A DNA stretch of 64,000 bases, taken from NCBI GenBank assembly GCA_027627225.1, contig CM051029.1, positions 13,180,023 through 13,244,022 on the forward strand. Reading direction: 5' to 3'. The stretch's first letter is position 1. Each line of letters starts with the position of its first letter. The position numbers and the translations under genes were made by a program. Source of the stretch: Congeria kusceri (Eukaryota; Mollusca; Bivalvia; Myida; Dreissenidae). The notes beneath the pieces were generated by a model, which saw only the letters and a list, made by a program, of their open reading frames with translations, was not told the origin of the DNA and ran no database searches. Of the stretch, positions 12,746 through 24,203 are shown piece by piece.

Positions 12746-13522
12746 ATGTTTGGTTTGATAAACCTTTCCCCTTAAAAATACTTTTCAATTTTATACAATT
12801 TAAAATCATTCAAACGAAAGCGTTCAATCTATCATTTATTTAATTATTGCTCGTATTGTCATCATGTTATGCATCAAATGAGCGTAGAAATAAACTTGTG
12901 AGCTTGTACAATGGCTGTCCGAAAAGTCCGTTCACAACCTAATTTATTGACATGCTCTTTGCTATGTATTATTAATTTATGTATTTTCTTAAACAACACT
13001 ATATCGTTACTTAACACATTAAAAATAGTTGTTATGCATTGATAAATAGAAAACTGGTATTGATTTGAGTGTATACACATTCACATCTACGGAGCAGTGC
13101 AATGTATTAGTTTACGTCAATATCAACGTCAACATTGAAGTTCATTTACATTGGCATGCATACCATAACCTATTGACTTACGAAGTATATTAGGTTCTTT
13201 GCAGTGACACCGATTATCACCCAAGACGCTTTTGTTCTCCTATACCTTGATACGAGACATTGGTCAATATTACATGCTACCGACCAATATCTTTATATGG
13301 CCATCAAGTCACTTTCTGCTTTATTATATGATCACTATATCAACAAAATACAAATAGTTGACAATGCATGTAGTTTCTGGTTTCGAGCATGTTGTTAATA
13401 ATTGAAAATATCTGCATTGTAGAAGATGAACACATACAAAGAGCATGCTTGAAATAAGCATTTAATACACAATTAACTGTACAACAATAAAACAGGCAAC
13501 AAAATCACGGGTCGTTCTTTCA

Positions 13523-13846
13523 TCACAATAACACATGTATAACTAAAAAACAACACAGTAACAATTTTACGGCATTTAATGTGTGTAATGGTTGTTTCCC
13601 GGCACACATGTAAAGCACGCCGATTGTATAAAGCGCGGAACAAGGGCCTGCTATTAATAGACCAAAATATAACGTTGGGAAAACCGGAATCTCATTCAAT
13701 ATCAAATCGGTTTGCCGACCACTGCCAAGACCAATGAAATTGTGCTTATTTATAAATTGTATAATAAAATGCGATAAACATAAACAGCAAAATGCCAAAA
13801 AGATGATGGTATACCGATTTTGACAGCTAGTCTGTGTTTTTGACAA
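13523..13846 (-). CDS. Unrecognised hydrophobic open frame (107 codons)
   Basis: The frame encodes two clear hydrophobic segments, about residues 13-33 and 55-75 (FPTLYFGLLIAGPCSALYT), around a polar loop. A hydrophobic C-terminus follows. It could be an exon of a multi-pass membrane protein, but I recognise no family, no Kozak context is decisive, and no partner exons are evident. It may equally be chance in AT-rich DNA. Confidence 0.2.
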   Translation of the reverse strand: MSKTQTSCQNRYTIIFLAFCCLCLSHFIIQFINKHNFIGLGSGRQTDLILNEIPVFPTLYFGLLIAGPCSALYTIGVLYMCAGKQPLHTLNAVKLLLCCFLVIHVLL

Positions 13847-15280
13847 GCTAATGCAAAATGAAAAATATATATTTATTGGTAAACATTGTCAAATACTTTA
13901 CAATTTAGTTTTAAGTATTCGAATATCTCAAGAATTTTCGAATAGGTTTAAAATTATATCATTACAAGAATATTCGAATATTTGTTACCATCCATTGTTT
14001 TATGTGCATTTGTATCTTAATGCTTATTTTGCTTTAATGCAGTATTAAGGCGAAGTCAGGCATATTTTAAAGCATAAAGACGAATTTTTTTAACATAATG
14101 AATGAAGTTTGAATGAAATGATAACATACATATGAACTTGGCAACGTGTAACAATTTTACATTATGTTACAACATAAATACCGTTTGTTTATAATTGGTT
14201 GAATAATGTATTTTTATGTCTAGAAAGATCCACTTCTATGCCCAAGTTTAATGAACATTAGGCGAATTATGTTTTTGTGGGAGGATGTGAGTGAGTTGGT
14301 AAAACAGTCGTTCGTGTTTGTATTAATTTGAAAAGAAAAAAATACATCGGTACAATTAAGCAAACAAGCATTCAAAAAAGACAGAGACAAAACCAAATTG
14401 AAAAATAAAAACTAGTGGAAGAAATTTTTGACATGGCGGTAGCGGTTCAGTTTTCGCCGTCGTGGTTCGGTTGGTTTAACCAGCATTGGTTTGGATCACT
14501 CTTCGTTGGTCGCTTCTATACCGATTTCAACAGTTTCGTAGTTTCAGACTACATGCAATGCGACACCCTGATATCTTGAATCACGCAGTGCGAAGGGTTA
14601 TTTGCAATCAAACATGCGTTACAAGTACAAAGACTAGCCCAGATGACACGAAAAAAAGTTTTGTTTCGAATTTTAGAATAATTACCTTGTATCATAAAAT
14701 TTAATGATTTTGTTACATACAAACGTACAAAACAACATCGCTTAACAAAATCAGCAATCAGGAGCTGTGCTTCTTAAGTCTGTTTTTGTATTGCTAGCAT
14801 CGCGCATTCACTGCGGAAAGTTTTCCGGTTTAAATTACAAAACGCAAAATTTTAGACACCTCAACATTTATAAATGGATATCTTTTATCGAAAGGTACTG
14901 GGAATGTCAGGAAAGACAGTAATACAAAAAGCAGTGTTAGAAAACCTTTCTTTACAGGGTCTAACCCATAAGATATATTATTAGTTTAAAAGAATAAAAA
15001 CGATATATTTGAAAATTCGCCCGAAGCCTGGATTTGACGACCATAGAGATAAATTATTTTCAAAAAATAAAGAAAAATATATTCATCTTTTCAACGAACC
15101 TAATACTTTTTCAAATAATTGTGTAGGTCACACAGTATGTCCATACAAAAATCCAATGCGATTGCATAAATAGGTAATTAGTAATTAGTTACGAGAATTA
15201 AGTCACCGGCACCTTAATGGTCGCGCTCGCCTTAAGTCTGCTTTGTTGGACAATTTATTCGCCCTATGGTCACGATTACA

Positions 15281-15282
15281 TT

Positions 15283-15320
<38 letters not shown>
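15281..15320. repeat. (TA)n microsatellite
   Basis: About 40 bp of TA repeat with one interruption (tacata). Confidence 0.85.
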
Positions 15321-16042
15321 GGGTTTTCTGTATGTTTACTATGATTTGTTTGATACTAATTTGACCTTTCATTAACGAGTTATTCATGACAATATAATCT
15401 TTAAACTGATTTGTTTTCTATATATAGGTATTAACATTTATGTTGGCAAAACTATAATAACATCCATACCCCCTGCATTCAAACACATTTTGGATAACAC
15501 ACAATCGGACATGCAAATGAAATTACTGATAATAAATGTAAACTATAATTTGGTTCTATTATCATGTACTATAAATGTACAATACAACGGATTTGGGTAC
15601 GTTATTATATACATGATGATTGGAACATAACTTTTTTATCAAAGTGAAATCGGCAGATTCAACTAAATGTTTATTTTGCTAAATTGTTGAGAAAATTATC
15701 GAACGCATCGAAGGTCTCGTTTCAAAAAATTATCATTAAACACTGTTCCTTTTCCTCAAGTTGTTGCTTTTATTTTGTATCTTCAAAAATAAAAACTCTA
15801 CACCGAAGAGTGATGATGTAAACAATGATTTAAGTTAATACCATTCATATATGAATTAATGCAAAAACGATTCGTTACAGTCACATATTGAACACGGGAG
15901 AACTTTTCGAAAAACAAAATAAAATCCCAATAGTAAGCAAGCTTAACATGTGATATGAAAACTATTATAACACACCAATATGTTAAATATATATGATTTC
16001 GTTTCATTTTCACACAAAAACTCTATAAGCTGACCATATCGT

Positions 16043-16236
16043 TTAAACAACAGAAATACTCATATTAACGTATTCGCAATCCCGTGTTGATTCAGTTTCT
16101 TCAAAAGAGGACATATGTCTATTCTCTTGTCCTGCCTGTCGACTGTCCTCAGTAGATACATGTAGCCTCAAATATTTACGGATATCTATTTCGGCAAATG
16201 TTTCATATTTAATTTCTGGATTTGGATTTGAAGAAT
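16043..16236 (-). CDS. Copy A terminal exon: cytoplasmic tyrosine tail
   Basis: The exon follows acceptor cctcag and enters in phase 1, exactly as the B tail exon does. It encodes about 64 residues ending in a stop at 16,043-16,045. Landmarks shared with B are KYETF-AEI near the start and the C-terminal EYVNMS. YxxM is the established SH2 recognition motif of PI3-kinase p85, and YxN that of Grb2. Signalling use here is inference. The frame is open although the rest of copy A is broken. Confidence 0.7.
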
Positions 16237-17794
16237 CTGAGGAAGTAAAAATCAAATTGCGTGTTGCCAAATAGTTACATTGCATAGGCATTTTAATAGA
16301 GAAAGGGTATGCATTTATACTCGTATGAACACAATGCCCCATCACCGGCGTAGTAATATATGTGTCCTATTTTTATGCAAATTATAGTTCGTCATGCTAT
16401 TCTTATTTACAAGAACTAAAATGTTTTATAATGTTCAATTGATTTTGCATTTATTGTTAACATTTGAGTCAGGGTTTTTATAATTTATAATAGTTAATTA
16501 ACATTTCGTTCCAGGTTTACTGCTACAATAATCAATTTGACATTTATTTCACTTTTGCTGGATTGGATTCTGTCATGCAAGGTCTACAAGTGTTTTTATA
16601 AAAAAAACATTTCGCTGCCATCAAATATGAACATGGTAAGGTATGTTAAGTAAACAATACTTTTCTTAGAAGCGACCGCATACAATCCTGATGAAGATGA
16701 CATCGGTTCACGAACGTAGCTTTAAAATAGATTTGATTTAACATCGATGTCTGCATGTAGATCGTCGTCTAATGTATTTTCCATTATATCACAGTTTATA
16801 ATGACGAATTGTTTTAGAGGAACAATAAAAAAAACATCATTTTAAGATTGATATTAAAATGTTATCCTTTCTTAGACAAGTTATGCCCAGTCAAAGCAAA
16901 AGAGCTTAGATACACACGTGTGGATGCCATCAATGACATAGCTTAAACGTCATCACTTGTCTAGTGATGTCATCTGTGTTGTTGTTGTTTTTTGGCACTT
17001 TTCGCGACAAGTTGAAATTTCGATACAATGCTTCTGAATGGTGTGGATTTATTTTACGATTTTATATGGAAACAATAAGCAGTTGTGTGAAATATTTATA
17101 GTCGGATTAAAAGCATTTAAGTTTTCATATGTTGTGTTAATAATTAAACAGGATTGTCCAGGATATGTTAAATAGCATAGGAATTGTGCAATTTTGAAGT
17201 GGTAGAACAATTGTGGTCTAGACCTAGAAGTATATATAATGTGGATTTACTGTAGGCTTACTAGCAAAACACCTATTATATGATGCTAAAGCACTCATGT
17301 TTGCTGCCTGTTGGCTAAATCGGCCGAAATAAGAGCTATTCTTGATGTTACAGGTATTTTTGCATCGGTTAGTTACTTTTTTAGTTTTGTATCGATATGA
17401 TTTATTCAGTAAAAAGCAGTGTCCTCCATGTTAAGCTTCATATAGATGTACTGTAGGTGTGTGAGACTGCTAAAAAGCTGTCTGAAATGTTTAAGTCGCA
17501 AACTTAAGATTGAAATTGAAATATTAATACAAATGATATGTTCACATTAAATTTCATTTGTCGCAGCAAATCGAAGGTAAAATAAGGAAATAAAGTGATT
17601 TTGTGTAGGGAAATATTTTGTTAATCGTATTTTGCATTCTGTTTTGTGTAATTCGGTTACAAGAGGCGGTATTAAGCTGTTACGATAAAGAAACTGCTGT
17701 GCGTGCTATTTCTCTTAGACTGGCAATACACAACATAATCAATAAAAACAATATAAAGGAATACTTTGAAATAATACCAGGAATACTTAGAAAT

Positions 17795-17893
17795 AATTTT
17801 GGTTGCGTTCATGCGGTTATGAAAGCAATTGTAACACTGGAAAATTATCAGTTTTACCATTGCATTCATAATCGCATGAACGCAACCAAAATT
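17795..17893. mobile_element. Small palindromic element
   Basis: The arm aattttggttgcgttcatgc (from 17,795) pairs with its inverted copy ending at 17,893, giving a near-perfect hairpin of about 99 bp. It lies in the long TM-to-tail interval of copy A. The open frames across it on both strands are palindrome artefacts. Confidence 0.7.
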
Positions 17894-18726
17894 AAATTCA
17901 ATACTAATGTAAACGCGACGAACTACATTGCACCAACGTCGTACATGGAATGATGATACGCGTAAATGTTTATCATTTGCTCGAGGGATTTAGCGCTTGC
18001 TTCAAGTAATACATTAGTGACACTTATTCTATGTCAGAGGTCCTATACACTTTTGTTGTTATTATGATGTTGCAGGGCATATACATTATTCCCTGCTGAT
18101 AGTTCATACATTACCAAATCTGCAGGTGGCATAACTTCCGTCTGGGTCTGATGTTATGTTGTTGCGCTTGAATACAAGCACAAACTAATTTACTTTGTAA
18201 TCTTCTTCGGACGTTCAAACATGCTTTAGGAAGCAAATGTCAGTAATAATATAAGACATTGTTTCTGTATGTAAACAACTCTGTTCAGAATAACAAAACT
18301 AGACAACTGAATAGAAACATATTTAGTGTCTAACTGTTAATTTTCAGAATGCAATTATATCACTTACGGCTTTCTTACGAGGTCTTCATACTGTCCTGCT
18401 GAGTTAGCATGTGTTTGGTATATTTTGGAATACACTTGGCCTGTAATAGTTGAATGATTGTTTGCATTGTAGTATGAATGAAAAATGCACGAGATTATCA
18501 TGTGTTATCTCCTAGAAACAAACAAACAAACAATATATTCGTTAATACTGAAATAACAAATATTATTTATTTCAATGTTTCGGTCGATACATACAAAAAA
18601 CAGATACTTTAAAACAGTTGAATACTGCTCTTATGAAACTGTATATATACAAAACAACAGTCATGTGACAATTAAGTCCGACAGTACTCTATGCTAGAGG
18701 AATCATCATTACAAAATTGGGTTTAC

Positions 18727-18834
18727 CCGAAACTCTGTATCTCCATATCACAATTTTAACAGCGATAATTATGCCAACTCCTGAAGCAGCACCTATTGTA
18801 CCACCAATAGCAGGTGCAGCCGAGCTCTTGTCAA
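18727..18834 (-). CDS. Copy A transmembrane exon
   Basis: A phase 1-1 exon of 108 bp with acceptor tatag and donor gtaaac. It encodes a short Ser/Ala stalk and then a helix of the form AIGGTIGAASGVGIIIAV-K-IVIW followed by R-Y-R as stop-transfer. It aligns with B (41,299-41,409) and C (63,281-63,385). Unlike B and C, the helix contains a lysine. Confidence 0.75.
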
Positions 18835-18950
18835 CTGCTATATAACAAACAGACCAATGAAAAGATCAATAAACTACAAACATCATAGGAAATTACTTTT
18901 CCGTTATACAGTTGCCAGTTTAAGTACGTGTCTTCAGCATTTGAAATTAC

Positions 18951-19244
18951 CTGCATCCACAAGAGTAGCTTCTGTTATTTCTTCCGTCCAATCTGATTTG
19001 CCGATTGTGTTTTGCGCCAACATTTTTAGCTGGTAAGCCGTATTAGGTTTTAACCCTTCAATCGTCCAGTTGAAGCATTTAGAACTTGCTATGTCGATAT
19101 CCCGCCAGTTTTCAACATCGACTTCTTTGTACCGAATAGTAAAATTCTGTTCATCTTCACCATTAAAATCAGGAACCCGTTCAACAACTGGTTTCGTTTT
19201 TCCTATTTGGCTTACATGCTATTCTTTTGGGACTTCCGGTCTGG
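18951..19244 (-). pseudogene. Copy A FN3 exon, nonsense-mutated
   Basis: A phase 1-1 exon encoding a fibronectin type III domain: F-T-I-R-Y-K-E strand, W-T-I-E-G-L-K-P-N-T-A-Y, and the A-Q-N-x-I-G-K-S turn. An in-frame TAG (19,219-19,221) follows V-P-K-E near the N-terminus, where B reads V-P-K-N-L-L. It is one codon shorter than the B and C exons. Confidence 0.8.
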
Positions 19245-19398
19245 CTATAATAGTATTTACAAGCAATGAAATACAGGTATTTACATTACGCTATCGACAT
19301 CAATAATACTTCAATATATTGCCTTCAATTGTGTTTTCAAATACATTGCAACTAAATGTATGCATTCATTGTGTTAAACACTAGTACAAAATACATGC

Positions 19399-19712
19399 AA
19401 CGTGCATGTAAAGTAAAGGATTCCGATATTGAACCCACTGTATTGGAAACGATCACCATATATTCTGCATCATCGTCAACGTTCACACGGAGTATCGTCA
19501 GCTGCGTCTGCATTTGCTATCAGATATATTTATCAGGACATTTCTTTCATTGGGTAAAACCTTCCATTCACCATCTTCATGCTTGTACCAAGTAAAGTCC
19601 GAAGTTTTGGGGGCAGGAAAGGCCTTTATTGTGAATGTGAACACAACCGAGTCGTTACGAGCTCTGTATTATTGTATTGTAGGAGGTGAAAATGGCGACG
19701 CTCTTGGTGAAC
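19399..19712 (-). pseudogene. Copy A Ig9 exon, disrupted
   Basis: The exon begins GSPRASPFSP as in B and C and keeps D-F-T-W-Y-K. It has a TAA after S-P-P-T-I-Q and a length of 314 bp against 318 in B, which implies a frameshift and leads to a further stop. The donor position aligned with the others reads GC instead of GT. Confidence 0.75.
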
Positions 19713-19806
19713 CTTTGCAGGAAAAACATGTAAATAAACATTCAGTTGCTTGATGATGAATATATTCATGTCTTACTCCGCACGATATAATATAAATATT
19801 ACTTAC

Positions 19807-20100
19807 AGTTAACGGACACAGCAAGTATCTGCTCCTGTGGTTCTTTGTTAAGACTATTGTTTGCAAGGCATTTATAGTTGCCGGCATCATATTTACATCT
19901 TGCTCGATGAATGTCAAATGCGGCTATCTGCGCTTCTTTCTCTATTAAAAGTGTGTCACTGCCACTTGTTGCATTAACGATACGAACAACTGGTACCGGA
20001 TCACCGTCTGTATCACACACAATTTATATGGGTTCAGTCTGGTCAACAGTGATGGTGCTTTGATAACCGTTTCCTTTTAATCGTCCTATGCTTGCGCCGT
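19807..20100 (-). pseudogene. Copy A Ig8 exon with TAA
   Basis: 294 bp, phase 1-1, the same length as B. The core V-C-D-T-D-G-D-P-x-P and Y-K-C-L-A-N-N are preserved. An in-frame TAA (20,024-20,026) sits where B reads E-T-L-E-L before the first cysteine. Confidence 0.8.
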
Positions 20101-20478
20101 CTGAAAAAAAAATGTTTATTTTAGCAGATGTAAAAATACGTATTATGTACGTTTTGATAATCAGATACAACGTCAGTGAGATAACGCATGTTTATTAGCA
20201 CTTACGCAAGCAATATATCGCATGGAACTATTATGTTGCAATCATACTGCAAAATGATGTCGTTTGTATGCAATACGAACAGTAAGAAATTCATCGATAA
20301 TCAAGTTGAACCATTCACAAAATCACCCATTGAGTGGACATATTTTTCTTGTTAATAGTACGTCCACCAATTATGAGACTGTAAACAATGTGAACAAAGT
20401 CGTGATTACAAATAAGTGAACTAACCTTATTCGATATAACTTTCAGAAATCATATTAAAAATGAATAGATAAACTTAC

Positions 20479-20763
20479 ACTGGACATCTGAGAAAAACTG
20501 CGATTGGCTGGTACCATATTCTGCTTTTTTTCCGATAGGCTGCATTTTATTTGTTGAGTAGCATATATATTCACCTTCATTCGTTAAGCTAAGGTTTTCG
20601 AAAACTAGTGATTGCTCTGCACTGATGCTAGAATTTGTGCCAACTTTCATCCAGTTAAAGTCTGTGGCTGGAGGATTACCGTCACGGGACAAGTTGGACA
20701 GCACAGTTAGAGTTGTGTGAATGAGCACTTGAAGCTTTTCTGTAAGCTGAACTACTGGGGGAT
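20479..20763 (-). CDS. Copy A Ig7 exon, open but first Cys lost
   Basis: 285 bp, phase 1-1, the same length as B. G-N-P-P-A-T-D-F-N-W and E-G-E-Y-I-C are clear. The B-strand cysteine (LTVTC in B) is replaced by Ser (LTVLS), so the domain could not form the canonical disulphide. Confidence 0.75.
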
Positions 20764-20943
20764 CTGAAACAGTTCAGCACTTGTACAGTTGTCTTTTATT
20801 TCACATAATAATTCACAAGTTTGATCCTTTTATTTCACATAAAAATAATTCAAGCAGAACCCTGTCTACTGTTAAAAATATGTACATGTACACTGAGTGA
20901 ACGAATTAATTGTAGTAAGTGTATGTTCATACTGAACACTTAC

Positions 20944-21225
20944 GGAGGTTATCAACATTAATCGTGAGTGTTGCTGATTTTGTTTTATGTTCTCCGAGAT
21001 CATCTGTCATATAGTCTGTTGCAGTACAAGTGAGAACCTTGCTCATAGATATTGTCACATCATTAATGAACAGAACATTGTCCTGATTTGTCCCAGGCAC
21101 ATGCCAAGAAATGACAGCAGCTGGCACCTGCTGGAGAAGCATGATAGAGTAAATGACCATAATCCTTAGATCGCGGTCTATCGTTGTGGTTGTGTTGTAG
21201 TTCGCCGTCATATTATGGGGGCCAT
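20944..21225 (-). pseudogene. Copy A Ig6 exon, acceptor destroyed
   Basis: It aligns with B 38,649-38,939 but the acceptor aligned with ttcag|atgg reads tgtaa|atgg. The exon is 9 bp shorter. The first Cys region (C-F-A-S-S-N-P in B) is out of frame, whereas the I-S-W-H-V-P-G and L-T-C-T-A segments are still readable. Confidence 0.7.
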
Positions 21226-21337
21226 TTACAGAAAGACAACCATTTAAAGAAAACCAATGGAACATAAACTTATTGTGGTACTCATTGAAAGGACTTATTT
21301 GCAAGAACTTGAATGTTGTGCTATAATCAATAGATAC

Positions 21338-21643
21338 ATAATACTCCTAGATAAATTGATGAATAGTTCATTCCAGTAACGTTTTCTTTCAAAGTAGTGT
21401 CCATTGTATTCTGCGCTATGCACGTGTAGCTTCTGTATGTCGTACTTGTGATATTGAATATTTTGAGAATATTTCCTTTGTGTCCAGAACCCCAGAAAAA
21501 TATGGACGCTGGTCGGCTGTTAGCAGAGCACACCAGCTGAAGGGAGCTGCCTTCTATCACGGTTATAATGCCACAGGTCGTTACATTCCCGATGCTTGGT
21601 TGGTCAGGTATGCCAAACGAGATAGTGGGGACGACAGGAGCGT
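21338..21643 (-). CDS. Copy A Ig5 exon, intact
   Basis: 306 bp, phase 1-1, fully open. D-A-P-V-V-P-T-I-S start, L-V-C-S-A-N-S-R-P-A-S-I-F-F-W and Y-T-C-I-A-Q-N give the canonical Cys-Trp-Cys Ig signature. Several N-x-S/T sites are present. The length is identical to the B and C counterparts. Confidence 0.85.
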
Positions 21644-21800
21644 CTGTAGATGTTAACATTACGGTATAATTATGTTCATAATACACTAAATCAAGTTTGT
21701 CGTGCGTTAATGCGTTCGTAGAGATTGAAAGTAGTAAAACAGCTCCTATATTTTTGCAGCGGCTAATACATTATATATTTATGATTATAAATTATCATAC

Positions 21801-22079
21801 ATAAAACAGTGGCAAACAGTTATCTGTTGCAGTTTCCTGTTTAGTTCCTTCCATAATGTTAAAGGCACAACATGTCCAAGCTTTGTCTTGCTGTATATTG
21901 GTAACTGTCAGTATTGATGTATTGGTTTGTTGTCCGTTCCAGACTACTGATGCTCTCGGATTGGCATCTGATTCACATATAATGGTAAAGTTGTCTCCTC
22001 TCACTACTCTGATATTGGAATCAGTAAGTTCTATATTTGTGGGAATGATACACACTAAACCGCACCGTTGCAGGAGGAT
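21801..22079 (-). pseudogene. Copy A Ig4 exon, frameshifted
   Basis: The exon enters as D-P-P-A-T-V in phase 1. The Ig core (VVRGDNFTIICESDANPRAS, then W-T-C-C-A) lies in another frame, and the exit frame matches the entry frame. Two compensating indels are implied. It is homologous to C 58,301-58,589. Confidence 0.7.
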
Positions 22080-22247
22080 CTTGAGGTGTAAAGAAAACAA
22101 TGTATGTTGGCGTAATGTATGTTTCCGTGCTTACAATGGTTAATACCGATTAAAGGTAAATAATTATTCGGACTCGTGTTAACGGTAATTTTAACTAAGC
22201 ATTCTTTGTTTATACACATACACATTACGTGTAAAACATGAACGTAC

Positions 22248-22544
22248 GTAGCACATTCAACATAAGCGAAGTATAGGATTTCGAAGACCTTGTACTCGTT
22301 GTTCCATTTAGGAAATAGGACATGTTGCTGGCTTCACAAGAGACGTTCAAACCATTGGACGAACGATTGTACTGTCTATCTAAAACAGCCCCATTGACTG
22401 TTTCATTGAGATAAATCCATCGCTATGTTTGGGAGGGATAACCTGAAGACAAACATGTCCACTTCACCTTTCTTCCTTCCCATAGAGTTACAGTTCCAGA
22501 TAAATTGCAGCTATTCATTGAAACAGCAGGTTTGGAAACACTAA
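22248..22544 (-). pseudogene. Copy A Ig3 exon with TAG
   Basis: 297 bp, phase 1-1. S-K-P-A-V-S-M start and E-G-R-K-V-K-W-T-C-L-S-S-G-Y-P are followed by TAG (22,423-22,425) just before R-W. The remainder L-N-V-S-C-E-A-S-N is open. It is homologous to C 57,835-58,110, which is also nonsense-mutated at nearly the same point. Confidence 0.75.
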
Positions 22545-23027
22545 CTAAAATCAGAGTAAAGCATACTTGAAACTGAGCAGAAAACTGTTTATATGTGCAC
22601 ACAATGTGTCTACATTGAATGAACAAATAATAAACATGCATATATACCACACTCACAACAAGATATTTTCAAAATGTTTCACTCATGAAAAATTTAACAA
22701 AGCATTTGCATGTACTGTTTTTTTTTGTGTTTCTTTTTTTTTTAATATAAATGCCGCATGGAACAAATACTAATAAACATACTCCATGCATGTTGAATAA
22801 GAAAATATTCAGCGTCAGTGTTTAACTTTGCAACATATTACTGTTCTATAACAACGTCTGTTTTATATGCAAAATACTGAACCCCATAAACATAACCAAT
22901 ACAAATGTATTTTCCAGTGTAGAATTGTGTTTGACTCATTGCTAGTGAGTTTTATAGACGCATTTGCTTTTAGCAAGTTACTTATATAATATAGTGATAA
23001 ACATAGTACGAACGTCAAACAACTTAC

Positions 23028-23326
23028 ATTGAATTTGCGTTTGCGTAGTTTGATGCAGTGTAATATTGGTAGATTTATACACATATGTCGAAACACATGA
23101 TACACTTTCGCTGGTATACGCTGTTGGAATATATTTCCAAAAGCTTGTTGCTCTTTTAGAACTGTATGTATAATTAACGCTGTCGGTAATCGTCCTGTTA
23201 TCTATAAACCACAGAAAATTTGGAGCAGGTCTGGTTGGTCAAGTGAGACACATATATGTCGATTGTTCATTGTACACAGAGTAGGCAGGGTTAGTCGTGG
23301 GTGCTTTTCCAACGAAATCAGTGGCC
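23028..23326 (-). pseudogene. Copy A Ig2 exon, frameshift plus TGA
   Basis: 299 bp, one short of a phase-symmetric length. It encodes P-T-T-N-P-A-Y-S-V-Y-N, T-Y-M-C-L-T, TGA, P-T-R-P-A-P-N-F-L-W-F-I, then I-P-T-A-Y. It is homologous to C 57.5-57.8 kb (T-F-T-C-T-T-S-Q-T-R-P ... T-P-T-A-Y). It is the most 5' clear exon of copy A and lies about 95 bp from the ACT array. Confidence 0.7.
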
Positions 23327-23420
23327 CTGAAAAAGTAAATTATCAAATGTCATGATGTTTGAATTTTAGATTTAAATCAAATTTTTCAACATGTATTGCT
23401 ATAACATCCTTCTGTTCTGT

Positions 23421-23526
23421 ACAACAAAAACAACAACAACATCAACTACTACTACTACAGTTACCACTACTACTACTACTACTGCTACTTCTACTACTAC
23501 TACTACTTCTACTTCGACTACCACTT

Positions 23527-23564
<38 letters not shown>

Positions 23565-23565
23565 G

Positions 23566-23609
<44 letters not shown>

Positions 23610-23798
23610 GCTACTACTAATAATAATTCTACTGCTTGTACACCAACAACATCAACATCAACATTTACTTCCAATACAGCAACTTCTACTACTACTAAAA
23701 CAACAGCTACTTCTCCTAATACTACTACTACTATTACTACTACTTCTACTACTACTACTACTTCTACTTCTACTACCACTTCTACTACTTCTACTACA

Positions 23799-23850
<52 letters not shown>

Positions 23851-23969
23851 ATAATAATAATAATTATACTGTTTGTACACCAACAACATCAACACCAACA
23901 TTTACTTCTAATACAGCTACTTCTACTACTACTAAAACAATAATTACTTCTCCGACAACAACTACTACA

Positions 23970-24036
<67 letters not shown>

Positions 24037-24203
24037 GTACTACTACGACTATTACTATTACTTGTGCACCAACAAGAACAACTACAACATTTACTTTTAC
24101 TACAACTATTTCTACTACTACTAGTACTACTACAACAGCTGCTACTACTACTATTTGTACTACTTCTACTTCTACTAGTACCACAACAACAACAACAACA
24201 AAA
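23421..24203 (+). repeat. Degenerate (ACT)n array with a higher-order block
   Basis: About 780 bp dominated by ACT/TAC on the + strand. A non-simple block starting tgtacaccaacaacatcaac recurs at 23,637 and 23,874 (237 bp apart, few differences), with a weaker third at 24,063. Frames across it read poly-Thr, poly-Leu or poly-Val, as expected of any such array, so I do not call a gene. It sits just upstream of the 5' side of copy A. Confidence 0.85.

Larger units (their letters stand above)
16043..23326 (-). pseudogene. IgSF receptor copy A: Ig(2-9)-FN3-TM-tyrosine tail, decayed
   Basis: Eight Ig-type exons, one fibronectin type III exon, one transmembrane exon and a cytoplasmic tail exon lie in order on the minus strand. 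They align exon by exon with copies B and C. Intron sizes (about 94-380 bp between Ig5 and TM) match theirs. Known members of this architecture are single-pass adhesion or immune-type surface receptors, so that is the inferred ancestral role. The copy is disabled: stops occur in exons Ig2, Ig3, Ig8, Ig9 and FN3; frameshifts in Ig2, Ig4, Ig6 and Ig9; the Ig6 acceptor reads AA instead of AG; and the Ig7 first cysteine is lost. Exon Ig5, the TM exon and the tail are still open. A decayed Ig1 may lie near 24,830-24,960. No start codon was found. Exons between TM and tail, as seen in B, were not found here. Confidence 0.85.

Noticed and set aside
17618..17953. 111-codon frame and its antisense partner
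   Set aside because: Both span the 99-bp palindrome, which makes the two strands encode similar peptides. The copy A intron context explains the region better.
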